DNA from: Saccharospirillum alexandrii
GTDB taxonomy: Bacteria; Pseudomonadota; Gammaproteobacteria; Pseudomonadales; Natronospirillaceae
Assembly (NCBI RefSeq): GCF_004000275.1
Contig: NZ_RCIP01000005.1
Span: 62,440-126,439 of the forward strand
DNA: 64,000 nucleotides
Reading direction: 5' to 3'
A program made the translations under genes and the position numbers. The notes below the pieces were generated by a model that was not told where the DNA came from, did not search any database, and was given only the letters and a program-made list of their open reading frames with translations. Below are positions 1-7,939 of the stretch, piece by piece (within the stretch, counting starts at the first letter, position 1; every line of letters begins with the position of its first letter).

Positions 1-157
1 GCGTGGCCAGTGAATGCAGTTGCAGCGGGTGTTTGCCAACCGGCAACGGTTTATCGTGAGTGGGGCCAGCGATGGGCCGATTGATGTTGGCAAACCGGCC
101 ACCGTTGCCCGGTTCCCAGGTCCATACCTTGGGAGGTGTGTAGCTGTTATCACTCAT
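1..157 (-). CDS. yghU: YghU-type glutathione transferase / disulfide-bond oxidoreductase, N-terminal part
   Basis: Only the first 52 codons lie in the window; the gene runs off the left edge. The protein begins MSDNSYTPPKVWTWEP and continues through FANINRPIAGPTHDKPLPVG, very close to the start of E. coli YghU, a glutathione-S-transferase-family enzyme (about 290 aa) that binds two glutathiones and has disulfide reductase activity. The catalytic thioredoxin-like fold lies mostly outside the window. The ATG at 157 is preceded by an AAGGAC-type ribosome site. It is transcribed away from the UPF0303 gene, with which it shares a divergent 184-bp spacer. The family call rests on N-terminal similarity recalled from memory. 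Confidence 0.85.
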   Translation of the reverse strand, partial: MSDNSYTPPKVWTWEPGNGGRFANINRPIAGPTHDKPLPVGKHPLQLHSLAT

Positions 158-341
158 GGTGTGTCCTTGAATCTGATTGCGGTGAGTTGGAATTCCTATG
201 CGAATAGTACGGGAGGTGAGGGCAGTCGGGTCAAAAGCAACGGCGTGGGCATCAGCCGCTTGTCGTTAAACACTTGAGAACGGTGGTCGGGACTGAAAGA
301 ATGAAGCATCTCCTTTCCTGCCACTGAAAAAGGAAACCCCT

Positions 342-773
342 GTGGAACGTCAACTCATCACCGACCAGTTTACCAATCGGATGGCCCTGGATATGGGTCT
401 GGCAATTATCGAGCTGGCCCGCAAGCGGGACGCCCGAATCGGCGTGTCGATCCGCCGGTTGAACCAAACCGTTTTCGAATTCATCGACAATGACTTGTCG
501 GCCGACAAAGCCAACTGGATTCGCCGGAAAGTGAATACAACGCTGAATTTTGCGGAAAGTTCACTGGCGGTCCGGCTCGATCTGGAGCAAAAAGGGAAAA
601 CACTGGCGGCGGATTTTGGCCTGAGCGATGATGATTACATTGCCAAAGGCGGCTGTATCCCGATCGTCGTGACCGGTGCGGGCTTGATTGGGACCATTAC
701 GGTCACCGGGCTAAAAGACGTGGATGACCATCAGATCATTGTGGATGCCTTGCCTGACTTCACGTTCGTCTGA
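342..773 (+). CDS. UPF0303 / GlcG-HbpS-like (haem-degrading domain) protein
   Basis: A 143-aa protein with the pattern of the UPF0303 family: LALD-type start (MALDMGLAIIELAR), a central IRRKVNTTLNFAESS stretch and a C-terminal GGCIPIVV-GAGLIGTITVTGL segment. The fold is the Haem_degrading (DUF336/GlcG) fold, whose members bind haem or small ligands; the cellular role of the UPF0303 branch is not established. The start is GTG at 342 with an AAAGGAAA ribosome site; an in-frame stop at 294-296 rules out a longer ATG start. Family members usually carry about 15 more residues at the N-terminus, so this one is slightly short. A GNAT gene follows 49 bp downstream on the same strand. Confidence 0.8.
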   Translation: MERQLITDQFTNRMALDMGLAIIELARKRDARIGVSIRRLNQTVFEFIDNDLSADKANWIRRKVNTTLNFAESSLAVRLDLEQKGKTLAADFGLSDDDYIAKGGCIPIVVTGAGLIGTITVTGLKDVDDHQIIVDALPDFTFV

Positions 774-822
774 TGACCGTTCAGAAAGATCTGCCGCGTT
801 TACCAAACAGGAGGGCGAGTTC

Positions 823-1245
823 ATGACCATTGAATACCGCATAAATGCACCGCTCAGTGCAGATCAGTTCATCGATCTGCTGCAGCGTTCGACCCTGGCG
901 GAACGCCGACCCGTGGATGACCGCGCCTGTATCGAAGGCATGCTGGCCAACGCCAGCCTGACCATCAGTGCCTGGGACGGTGACCTGCTGGTGGGCATTG
1001 CCCGCAGTGTCACCGATTTTCACTATGCCTGTTATTTGTCGGATCTGGCGGTCGATGCCAGTGTGCAGAAGTCGGGCATCGGTAAGCGGCTGCAAGCGGT
1101 CACGCAGCAACAGCTTGGCCCACAGTGCAAACTGATTCTGCTCGCAGCACCGTCGGCCAACGCCTATTACGAACCCCTGGGGTACCAGAACAATGAACGG
1201 TGTTGGGTGCTTGACCGGGATGTTCCCATTAACGAAGGCCACTGA
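823..1245 (+). CDS. GNAT family N-acetyltransferase
   Basis: A 140-aa single-domain GNAT acetyltransferase. The acetyl-CoA pyrophosphate-binding motif is visible as QKSGIG (residues 82-87), preceded by the beta-4 strand CYLSDLAVDAS, and the usual C-terminal YYEPLGY segment sits at 115-121. The substrate cannot be told from sequence; the style matches small YjgM/YpeA-type acetyltransferases. An upstream ATG at 724 is open but overlaps the previous gene; the ATG at 823 is chosen because it has a strong AGGAGG ribosome site ending 8 nt upstream. Probably co-transcribed with the UPF0303 gene. Confidence 0.85.
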   Translation: MTIEYRINAPLSADQFIDLLQRSTLAERRPVDDRACIEGMLANASLTISAWDGDLLVGIARSVTDFHYACYLSDLAVDASVQKSGIGKRLQAVTQQQLGPQCKLILLAAPSANAYYEPLGYQNNERCWVLDRDVPINEGH

Positions 1246-1345
1246 CCGCTAAGCCATCGACGCGAAAAACAGGACTTTCGTTACTGTTTGAGATAGGTGC
1301 ATCGGCCTATGCTGACGTCTGACATCGCCTATAAGGACGTGAGCC

Positions 1346-3787
1346 ATGCGCCGCCGTTTAATCACTCTGCCATTGCTGGTCTGTGCCAGCTTGCCTGCGA
1401 TCGCTGAACAAACCGGTTTTCAACGGTATTACCAGCAAAACGAGTTTTCACTGACGTCGCCGGGTGCGATGAAATTCGGGTTGTACGGCTACGATAACCC
1501 GGCCGGGTTGCATTACCTGACCGAAGGCGATGTCACCGTTAACTGGACCAGCGACGACGTTTTGTACGACGACCAGCGTTGGAACGCCACACTCGCCGCG
1601 CCGGGCGTGAGCTTCAGCTTCGGTCGGGATAACCGGGGTGCTGACGCCATTCGCGAATACAAACTGGCGTTTGGCGGCGGCACCGACGCCAGCGCCGGCG
1701 GGTTCTCCATCGGCTGGTACGGTGGCGATACCGAAAGCCAGGATCTGCGCACCCATTTCACGCTGGGCTCGATCAATCGCCCCAATCGCTATACCTCCAT
1801 TGGCCTGACCGGCACGCTCGCCACCGATACGCAATACTATCAGGGCGTGGTGGACGTGGCCGTGCGCCCCTTCGGCAATGAAACCCTGACGGTGTTTGCC
1901 GACTACGCCCTGGGGAACGACGAAGACTTTGAGGACGGCCATTGGTCGGCCGGGGCGGCCACCGAAGTCATGCCGGGCATTCGCCTGACCGGCCGCTATT
2001 TTGATACCGGAACCGTGACGGCGGGCCTGCAAGTGAGCCTCGGTCATGTTGGTTTCAGCGCCCAGTCACACCATGTGGATGAGGGCGATAACTATCAATC
2101 GTACTCGCTGCGTGCCGGCGGCTGGGACCGCAATGTGTTCGATGCCTGGTCGACCCGGGGTGACGACGTTCTTGAACTGAGCCTGAACGACGAGATGGCT
2201 TACCAGACCTTCGGCTTGTTCGACCGCCGCCGTTCGTTGCTCGATACCCTGCGCTACATCGACGCCGCCCGTTTGGATGACAACGTTGGCAGCATTGTTG
2301 TTAACACCACGCGCATGCAAGTTCCCGCCGCCATGGCCTGGGAAATCAAAACCGCGCTGGATGAATTCCGCGACTCCGGTAAAACCGTGTTGCTGTACAT
2401 CGAAGACGGCGGCATGACTGAGCTGTTGCTTTCATCCGCCGCCGACGAAGTCATTCTGGACCCGATGGGCACACTGACAGTGCCAGGCTTTGTCTCCGGC
2501 AGTACCTACCTCGGAGAGTTACTGGCCCACTGGGGCATTGGCGTCGACGAATTCCGCAACCTCGAATACAAAACCGCCTTCGAGAGCCTGTCGCGCAGCG
2601 ACATGTCGGCTGCCGACCGGGTACAACGCCAGGCGATGATCGACAGTTTCTACGAACTCTGGCAAAGCAGCATGGCCGATGGTCGTAACCTGTCGCCCGA
2701 TGCGTTCAATCAACTGATCGACCGTGGCCTGTCACTGACCGCGGAAGACTTGCTGGACATGGGCGTGGTGGACCGACTGGCGCGTTATTCCGAACTGGAT
2801 GACGTGCTGGAAACCGTGACCGGTACCGAACCTCGCCGGGTAGCGCCCGACGGGTTGCAAGTGCTGCGCGAGCCCCGCGACAACCAATGGGGCCCCGCTC
2901 ACCGCATTGCGGTGGTGTATGCCACCGGCATGACCGCGACCGACAGCGGCATGCGCACCCGTGAACTGGCGGAATCGCTTCGGGAACTGCGCGAAGACGA
3001 CGAGATTAAAGCCGTGGTGTTGCGTGTTGATTCACCGGGAGGGTTGATACTGGCGGCCGATCTGCTGGGCCAGGAAGTGAAACTGACCCAGGCTGAAAAA
3101 CCCGTCGTGGTATCGATGGGCTCGCTGGCGACATCCGGAGGCTACTGGGTATCGATGCACGCGGGTACACTGGTGGCCTCACCCAACACCATCACCGGCA
3201 GCATTGGCGTGACCGGCGTGCGCCTGTGGGACGACGGCCTGGGCGACCGGTTGCGCCTGAACAGCGATTCCGTTAGCCGGGGTGCCTCTTCCGATGCAAC
3301 CGCAGGCATCGGCCTACCGATTGCCGGGTTGACACTGCCAAGCCGGGACCTGACACCGGCCGAGCGCGCGGGCATCATGCGCCGCCTCGACAGTTACTAC
3401 GATGCCTTCGTGACCCAGGCTGCAGAAGCCAGAGGCATCACCGTTGCCGAAATGCGAGCACTGGCGGCGGGCCGGGTCTACAGCGGCCGAGATGCCCATA
3501 GCGCAGGCCTGGTTGATGAACTGGGCAGTTTGACCCACGCCATTGACCTTGCCCGCAAACAAGCAGGCATCGCGGATCGCGATAAAGTGTTCCTGGTCGA
3601 AAGCCCGCGCCCCAGCGTGTCATCCTTGCAAGACTTGCGGTACCTGATCGATGTAGAAGGGGCGGATGCACTGGTGTTCAATCGGGATCTGTATCGGCAG
3701 CAGTATTTGCAAGATCTGGTCGAGTACCGCGGCCAACCGATGGTGTTGTTGCCGTATCATTATTTTGAGGGGTCTTTGGGGCGGTAG
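1346..3787 (+). CDS. S49 family (SppA-type) peptidase with N-terminal beta-rich domain
   Basis: An 813-aa exported protein. Residues 1-20 are a cleavable signal peptide ending AIA. Residues about 21-265 form a Gly/aromatic-rich, strand-like region resembling outer-membrane barrel proteins. The rest is a tandem S49 (protease IV) unit: the candidate catalytic Lys409 lies in LEYKTAFES and the nucleophile Ser597 in SLATSGGYW, after the conserved VDSPGG at 561-566. E. coli SppA is 618 aa, is membrane-anchored and lacks the barrel-like part, so this is a different architecture. It probably acts in the periplasm or at the outer membrane. A ribosome site AAGGACGTGAGCC precedes the ATG. Its last 13 codons are repeated, with changes, at 7838-7887. 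Confidence 0.85.
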   Translation: MRRRLITLPLLVCASLPAIAEQTGFQRYYQQNEFSLTSPGAMKFGLYGYDNPAGLHYLTEGDVTVNWTSDDVLYDDQRWNATLAAPGVSFSFGRDNRGADAIREYKLAFGGGTDASAGGFSIGWYGGDTESQDLRTHFTLGSINRPNRYTSIGLTGTLATDTQYYQGVVDVAVRPFGNETLTVFADYALGNDEDFEDGHWSAGAATEVMPGIRLTGRYFDTGTVTAGLQVSLGHVGFSAQSHHVDEGDNYQSYSLRAGGWDRNVFDAWSTRGDDVLELSLNDEMAYQTFGLFDRRRSLLDTLRYIDAARLDDNVGSIVVNTTRMQVPAAMAWEIKTALDEFRDSGKTVLLYIEDGGMTELLLSSAADEVILDPMGTLTVPGFVSGSTYLGELLAHWGIGVDEFRNLEYKTAFESLSRSDMSAADRVQRQAMIDSFYELWQSSMADGRNLSPDAFNQLIDRGLSLTAEDLLDMGVVDRLARYSELDDVLETVTGTEPRRVAPDGLQVLREPRDNQWGPAHRIAVVYATGMTATDSGMRTRELAESLRELREDDEIKAVVLRVDSPGGLILAADLLGQEVKLTQAEKPVVVSMGSLATSGGYWVSMHAGTLVASPNTITGSIGVTGVRLWDDGLGDRLRLNSDSVSRGASSDATAGIGLPIAGLTLPSRDLTPAERAGIMRRLDSYYDAFVTQAAEARGITVAEMRALAAGRVYSGRDAHSAGLVDELGSLTHAIDLARKQAGIADRDKVFLVESPRPSVSSLQDLRYLIDVEGADALVFNRDLYRQQYLQDLVEYRGQPMVLLPYHYFEGSLGR

Positions 3788-3792
3788 GGCAA
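3743..3792. repeat. 3' end of S49 gene: left copy of a 50-bp direct repeat
   Basis: This segment, covering the last codons and stop of the S49 peptidase gene, matches 7838-7887 at 45 of 50 bases. Similarity continues at lower level for another 120-130 bp: both copies then carry a CGGG/CCCG hairpin (here imperfect, about 3819-3848), a GCTGAC motif and a CTGCCTACTT-type stretch. The two copies bracket the 4-kb block 3793-7837. Confidence 0.85.
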
Positions 3793-3979
3793 GTAAGCTG
3801 CGACAATTTAGTTAACATCGGGTGGGCTAAGGGTTTGCCCGGTGTTACCGCATCGATTTTGCGACGAAGCTGACCCTTTGCTGAATCTGCCTACTTCTCA
3901 TGGCGAGCTTGGCCAGCTAAAGCTGCACTCCTCTGCGCATACTGCGAAGAGCTTTTTTGAGTAGAAGCGCAGCGCCTAG

Positions 3980-4381
3980 TTAGTTTTTAAAATTTTTTTC
4001 GTGAACCAAAGCAATTTGCTCAATTATTGTAGCCTCTGCCACTTTTCGAGAACCTTCCATAAACCAGCATTTTCGACCAGGTATCGCATGTTGCGTATGG
4101 TATTTCGACATTTCATCGGAGAACAGAATCCACATGTAGGCCCTGCCTGACTCTGGTACGCATTCGTTTTCCTCGGATATTACACTACCATCTTCATTTA
4201 GAAATTCAGGCCAGATACCGTAAATTCCTTCTACGTTTATATCCTCACCCTCATAGTGAAGGTCTGATCTATACCCCTGAAATGGAGTTGATTGTCTACC
4301 GCCTTCCTCTGGGGTAAAAAATCGATACTCAACCAGAAAATCCGGGAGCTTTCCATTTCTCTCTTGATAGGGTTTCCACAT
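3980..4381 (-). CDS. hypothetical protein, EF-Tu-domain-like beta barrel (possible cassette gene)
   Basis: A 133-aa soluble protein starting MWKPYQERNGKLPDFLVEYR. The pattern VEYRFFTPEEGGR, GIYGIWPEFL, MWILF, PGRKCWFMEG resembles small proteins with a translation-factor EF-Tu-like beta barrel that turn up as isolated genes or possible immunity proteins; the function is unknown and the family call is from memory. Base composition is clearly lower in GC than the flanking core genes. It reads leftward towards the S49 gene, as do the confirmed cassette genes at 8.1-10.8 kb. A degraded attC-like stretch lies upstream (about 4412-4486). No neighbour suggests a pathway. Confidence 0.6.
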   Translation of the reverse strand: MWKPYQERNGKLPDFLVEYRFFTPEEGGRQSTPFQGYRSDLHYEGEDINVEGIYGIWPEFLNEDGSVISEENECVPESGRAYMWILFSDEMSKYHTQHAIPGRKCWFMEGSRKVAEATIIEQIALVHEKNFKN

Positions 4382-4490
4382 CTCGACACCTCAGGGGAAT
4401 CTGACACATTTTTTTTAGCGGTACCCTGAAAAGGGCGTCCGGTACAGGGCCGTGGGCCCGGAACGAATTGCAACTACTGGTTATGCTCTC

Positions 4491-4592
4491 TTATAGGTAG
4501 TATTTCGAAATCTTATTTTTTACCCGAGACATATCCTTGCCGCTAGCCTCTGCAAAATCGATCAAGTCATCCTCAATAATACTGCCAGGACA
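4491..4592 (-). pseudogene. 3' remnant of a cassette-like gene cut by a repeat element
   Basis: An open frame without a start codon reads IIEDDLIDFAEAS, then GKDMSRVKNKISKYYL and stops at 4491-4493. It looks like the helical C-terminus of a real protein. Its 5' end runs straight into the 58-bp inverted-repeat element at 4587-4644, as if the gene had been cut by it. Downstream on the same strand comes a GCATAAC motif, one base away from the attC end motif GCCTAAC. The parent family is not recognised; the call rests on composition and context only. Confidence 0.35.
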
Positions 4593-4644
4593 CCCTCAAT
4601 AACAGTTTCAAACTTAACTAAACTAGGGCCAAGTAGGGTGTCCT
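4587..4644. repeat. 58-bp element with 10-bp perfect inverted ends (GGACACCC family)
   Basis: The ends are AGGACACCCT and AGGGTGTCCT, exact reverse complements, around a 38-bp AT-rich centre containing CAATAACAG. The same GGACACCC-plus-CAATAA signature recurs at 5383-5405 and, as GGACATCC, at 7636-7656. This looks like a small non-autonomous mobile or REP-like element; no transposase is nearby, so the parent element is unknown. Confidence 0.6.
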
Positions 4645-4673
4645 ATTAGCTCGCTTTCACGCGAGCCTAACGC

Positions 4674-5345
4674 TTACTCAACACGAACTGAGGCGGGTTC
4701 GCTGACTTCCAATAAATTTTCTGGAATGGATAGGTACGATTGATAAAAATCTTCATCCATCGTATTGCCTGAAAACTTATCCACAATTTTTGTATCACCT
4801 TGATAAACGCTAAGTGACACGCCGTTGCCCATACCGCTCGATTCTACGACTACATATTGGTAGTTGCCGCGCGTAAAAGAAAAGTAGTCTTCACCCACTC
4901 GACCTACTTGGTTGTGGTAGGTTTTAAAGGGCGCATCAGCCGTGGCAACACTTTCGAGTTCAATGCTGTTTTCTTCACCATAACGGTAAATTAATGCATC
5001 GTTATTGGCAGATAAACACAGTGATACCAGTTTGGATGTTGGCACGAGCTTGTAGAGGGTATTGGCATCCGGATTTAACACCACATTTTGCATTTTTGCA
5101 GTAAGGTAAATGGTTTCACCACCAAGGCATAAATGGGCTATGGGCGCTTCTGGAATAGGGGCGCTGACGTTTGTCGTCGGTGTTCCGGGTACCGTAGGTA
5201 TTTCAGGTGCCGGAGCGGGCTCCGTAACTGGCATTGTAACAGGCTCCGCTTTCGGTACAGATGCTTCTGTTTTTGATGATTCTTGTTGGCAGGCGGCTAA
5301 ACTCACCATTGCCGCCAACATCATACTTTTTGTAACAACATTCAT
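4674..5345 (-). CDS. hypothetical lipoprotein
   Basis: A 223-aa protein with a type II signal peptide and lipobox LAAC (Cys19), then a Pro/Thr/Val-rich linker of about 45 residues (repeated PEIP/PAPAPE-type motifs), then a beta-rich domain of about 150 aa with no family that I recognise. The mature protein should be anchored by a lipidated Cys, probably in the outer membrane, since Gln-Gln rather than Asp follows the Cys. GC content is low compared with core genes. The gene is followed by GTTAGGC and a GCTCGC/GCGAGC hairpin (about 4651-4668) and lies between two GGACACCC repeat elements, so it was probably acquired. Confidence 0.7.
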   Translation of the reverse strand: MNVVTKSMMLAAMVSLAACQQESSKTEASVPKAEPVTMPVTEPAPAPEIPTVPGTPTTNVSAPIPEAPIAHLCLGGETIYLTAKMQNVVLNPDANTLYKLVPTSKLVSLCLSANNDALIYRYGEENSIELESVATADAPFKTYHNQVGRVGEDYFSFTRGNYQYVVVESSGMGNGVSLSVYQGDTKIVDKFSGNTMDEDFYQSYLSIPENLLEVSEPASVRVE

Positions 5346-5369
5346 TTGGATTCTCTATTTTTTTGAAGT

Positions 5370-5460
5370 CCGGATGCTGCCCGGACACCCACAATAACAC
5401 TTGACCCTCAGACATCCAACCAGTGGTTTATACAGCATCGCTGGAAAGCGTGGACACCCA
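5370..5460. repeat. ~91-bp direct repeat, left copy, flanking the lysR/SDR pair
   Basis: Begins CCGGATGCTGCCCGGACACC and continues through ACTTGACCCTCAG and CAACCAGTG to a second GGACACCCA. The region 7623-7716 carries the same series of motifs in the same order and orientation (about 75-80% identical by eye). Together they bracket 5461-7622, which contains only the divergent lysR and SDR genes. Confidence 0.75.
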
Positions 5461-5587
5461 TCAATATTAATAGCTTCAAGCTATGAACTGAATGACCATG
5501 ATAGCCGACTATTCTGTGTGTCTAATTAGTCCTGCCCATATATGAGTGTGTACCCGGTTGAGCCACTAAACCAAGAGCGCACTTTAG

Positions 5588-6484
5588 CTAGGCTGTTTTC
5601 GAAGTTTTGACGGCGTTGATAAATACCCGAAGTGCCGATGCAATGTGCCTGTTGCCAGGGAGATAGAGAAACGCATTCGGCAATTCGGGGCACCAGTCGT
5701 CAAGTAAGTTAATGAGGCGTCGAGACTTTAATTCGTCATGCACCGAACTTTTAAATACGTAAGCGATACCCAGCCCAGCGAGTGCAGCTTCAATCATGAG
5801 TCCTTCCTGATTCAGAATCAGTGTGCCTGGCGTCTCAATCTTTAAGGGTTGGCCGCCTTTTTCAAATTCCCACGCTAGAATTTTTCCATTTGGAAGCCGG
5901 ATGCGGATGCATTCGTGTGAATGGAGGTCATCGGGGCTTTTTGGGGTGGTGCGCTGCGACAGATACTCCGGGGAAGCGACAGCAATACAACGCGTTGGTC
6001 TACCCAATTGAACCGCAATCATGTCTTGGGGAATGGTGCCTCCCAGTCGTATGCCGGCGTCAAAACCGTCTTTGACTATGTCCACCAGACGGCCTTCAGT
6101 CACTATGTCGAGTTCTATATCTGGGTAGTTTTTTTGAAAGGCGGGAATGACCTCTCGTAGCAGAAGCCTAACGCCTTGCTCAGGTGCGTTGATGCGAACT
6201 CGACCCGTTGGTTTATCCCGGAATCCGTCAATTTCGCCAAGCGCTGTGCGTACTTCGGCCAAAGCCGGTTGCAGGCGCGCAAGCAGTTTCTCCCCTGCTT
6301 GTGTTGGGGCCACACTGCGAGTTGTGCGATGGAGCAATCGTACGCCCGTTCGCTGTTCGAGGCGGCGTATTATGTGACTGACGGTCGATGGTGACAGTTC
6401 TAGAACGTCCGCTGCCTTTCGAAAGGAGCGCAATTTGGCAACCTCGACAAAGGTATTCAGCTCCGTCAAGTCTGGGGTGGTCAT
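5588..6484 (-). CDS. LysR family transcriptional regulator
   Basis: A 298-aa LysR-type regulator: N-terminal winged helix (FVEVAKLRSFRKAADVLELS with SPSTVSHIIRRLEQRTG) and a periplasmic-binding-protein-like effector domain from about residue 90. It belongs to the large group close to PecT/AaeR/DmlR-type regulators by style; the effector is unknown. Of two nearby ATGs (6490 and 6484) the second is chosen because GGAAG sits 7 nt before it and only 1 nt before the first. It is divergent from the SDR gene at 6663, the usual arrangement for a LysR regulator and its target. The pair is bracketed by 90-bp direct repeats. Confidence 0.85.
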   Translation of the reverse strand: MTTPDLTELNTFVEVAKLRSFRKAADVLELSPSTVSHIIRRLEQRTGVRLLHRTTRSVAPTQAGEKLLARLQPALAEVRTALGEIDGFRDKPTGRVRINAPEQGVRLLLREVIPAFQKNYPDIELDIVTEGRLVDIVKDGFDAGIRLGGTIPQDMIAVQLGRPTRCIAVASPEYLSQRTTPKSPDDLHSHECIRIRLPNGKILAWEFEKGGQPLKIETPGTLILNQEGLMIEAALAGLGIAYVFKSSVHDELKSRRLINLLDDWCPELPNAFLYLPGNRHIASALRVFINAVKTSKTA

Positions 6485-6662
6485 AGGCATACTTCCGACT
6501 GTGATTCATGGCGTTTTGACATGATGACATACTAAATGCTGCGATTGTTTAACTATTTGTTCGGGCGTCTAATCACACCTTGCCCCGATGATCCGCCTGA
6601 TAAACGGACGCACCGTCGGTGGCAATCCAAGGCGGCTTTGCATCAAATAGGAGAGGGTAGGC

Positions 6663-7580
6663 ATGTCATTTTTCTCAATGTTCAGATCAAAAGGGCCGAC
6701 GGGTTATGGTTATGGCTCAACGGCCGAAGACGTCACTGAGGGGCTCTCACTTGCAGGCAAGACGATCCTGGTAACCGGTTGTAACTCAGGTATCGGGCAA
6801 GAGGCCTGCAGGGTTCTATCTCTGCGCGGAGCGTTGGTTTTGGGCACTGCGCGTACCAAAGAAAAAGCTTCGGCTGCATGCGCCAAGTTTCCAGGCCATG
6901 CGATCGGCTATGCCTGTGAACTTGCAGACCCAGCGTCGGTTCGAGACTGTGTATCTTCAATCATTGCTGATGGGCACGAGCTCGACGCCATTATTTGTAA
7001 TGCGGGCATAATGATGCTTCCCAAACTTGAGAAGGCACACGGATATGAGCTGCAGTTTTTTACCAATCATATTGGTCATTTCATGCTGGTGACAGGCTTG
7101 CTTGGGCAACTGACAGACAAAGGCCGAGTGGTGATGCTGAGTAGTGAGGGGCACCGGAGTTCACCCGCGCAGGGGATTGATTTTGACAACCTTTCAGGCG
7201 ACAAGGGCTACCAGCCTTTGATGGCCTACGGCCAATCAAAAATGGCGAATTTGCTCTTCGCTAAAGAGTTGCAGCGTCGTTTTACTGGTACCGATAGAAC
7301 CGCCTATGCAGTGCACCCAGGCGTTGTTGATACCAACCTATCACGTAACCTGGGGCCTGCACTGCGCAGAGTATTGGCTGTCGTTGCGCCCCTGTTTTTG
7401 AAAACCGTGGGTGAAGGCGCTGCAACGGAAGTCTTTGCCGCTGTTAACCCTAAGGCACTTTCTTTGGCTGGGCATTACCTCGCGGATTCAAACGTGAAAA
7501 ACTCTCGCGCTGACGCCGATAATAAAACGCTTGCCGCCAAACTGTGGGAGGAATCCGAATTGATCGTCAAATCGATCTAG
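6663..7580 (+). CDS. short-chain dehydrogenase/reductase (retinol-dehydrogenase-like)
   Basis: A 305-aa classical SDR. Visible motifs are the NAD(P)-binding TGCNSGIG (near residue 40), NAGIMM, the active-site Ser in MLSSEGHRS and YGQSK (Tyr-X3-Lys). The length and the C-terminal extension fit the retinol dehydrogenase/WWOX-like branch, often used by bacteria on xenobiotic or lipid carbonyls; the substrate is unknown. AGGAGAGGG lies about 10 nt before the ATG. The divergent lysR gene is the likely regulator, with operators in the 178-bp spacer. A direct repeat (7623-7716) begins 43 bp after the stop. Confidence 0.88.
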   Translation: MSFFSMFRSKGPTGYGYGSTAEDVTEGLSLAGKTILVTGCNSGIGQEACRVLSLRGALVLGTARTKEKASAACAKFPGHAIGYACELADPASVRDCVSSIIADGHELDAIICNAGIMMLPKLEKAHGYELQFFTNHIGHFMLVTGLLGQLTDKGRVVMLSSEGHRSSPAQGIDFDNLSGDKGYQPLMAYGQSKMANLLFAKELQRRFTGTDRTAYAVHPGVVDTNLSRNLGPALRRVLAVVAPLFLKTVGEGAATEVFAAVNPKALSLAGHYLADSNVKNSRADADNKTLAAKLWEESELIVKSI

Positions 7581-7622
7581 TGACCAGGCTTGGCTTGTAA
7601 AGCACAGGGGATAAAAATGCCG

Positions 7623-7716
7623 CCGGATGCCGCCGGGACATCCACAATAAGACTTGACCCTCAGGCAGTCAACCAGTGTTTTGTACAGCATTGCTAAAGA
7701 CCAAGGTGGACATCCA
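7623..7716. repeat. ~94-bp direct repeat, right copy
   Basis: Same motif series as 5370-5460: CCGGATGCCGCC, GGACATCCACAATAA, ACTTGACCCTCAGG, CAACCAGTG, GTACAGCAT and a second GGACATCCA. It is immediately followed by another ACACTTGAC copy at about 7721-7730, so the repeat contains shorter internal repeats. Confidence 0.75.
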
Positions 7717-7837
7717 TATTAACACTTGACGCAAATAGCGCGCTGCAGAGACACCCATTGCTCGCTTATAAATATAGCCTATTGAAAACTCGTTCTTGAT
7801 AGCCACCTAATGTGGGTGTCACTACAGTATGGGTGTC

Positions 7838-7887
7838 GTGTTGTTGCCGTATTATTATTTTGAGGGGGCGTTGGAGCAGTAGGGCAA
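7838..7887. repeat. truncated second copy of the S49 gene 3' end
   Basis: Aligns with 3743-3792 (45 of 50 identical) in the same orientation. Read in the S49 frame it gives VLLPYYYFEGALEQ and a stop, against VLLPYHYFEGSLGR in the intact gene. Four of the five base differences change the amino acid and none disrupts the frame, suggesting divergence from a paralogue or recombination with a related strain rather than a recent exact duplication. Confidence 0.8.
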
Positions 7888-7914
7888 CGGTTAGTCCTTG
7901 GCTTGTTGATTGAG

Positions 7915-7939
7915 ATCGGGCAGCCTATAGCTGCCCGAT
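7915..7939. terminator. perfect inverted repeat, terminator-like hairpin
   Basis: ATCGGGCAGC, a 5-nt loop CTATA, then GCTGCCCGAT: a perfect 10-bp stem, but without a run of T on either side. The equivalent place after the intact S49 gene (about 3818-3848) carries a weaker version with several G-T pairs. It may have been the terminator of the ancestral S49-type gene. Confidence 0.5.

Noticed and set aside
3895-3985. Possible attC after the EF-Tu-like gene
   Set aside because: There are GCTGCGCTTC / GGAGTGCAGC arms, but the end motifs RYYYAAC and GTTRRRY are not both present, so I could not support a site.
5110-5397. 95-aa plus-strand frame over the lipoprotein gene
   Set aside because: Antisense to a gene with a clear lipobox; Gly/Val repeats mirror its Pro/Thr linker.
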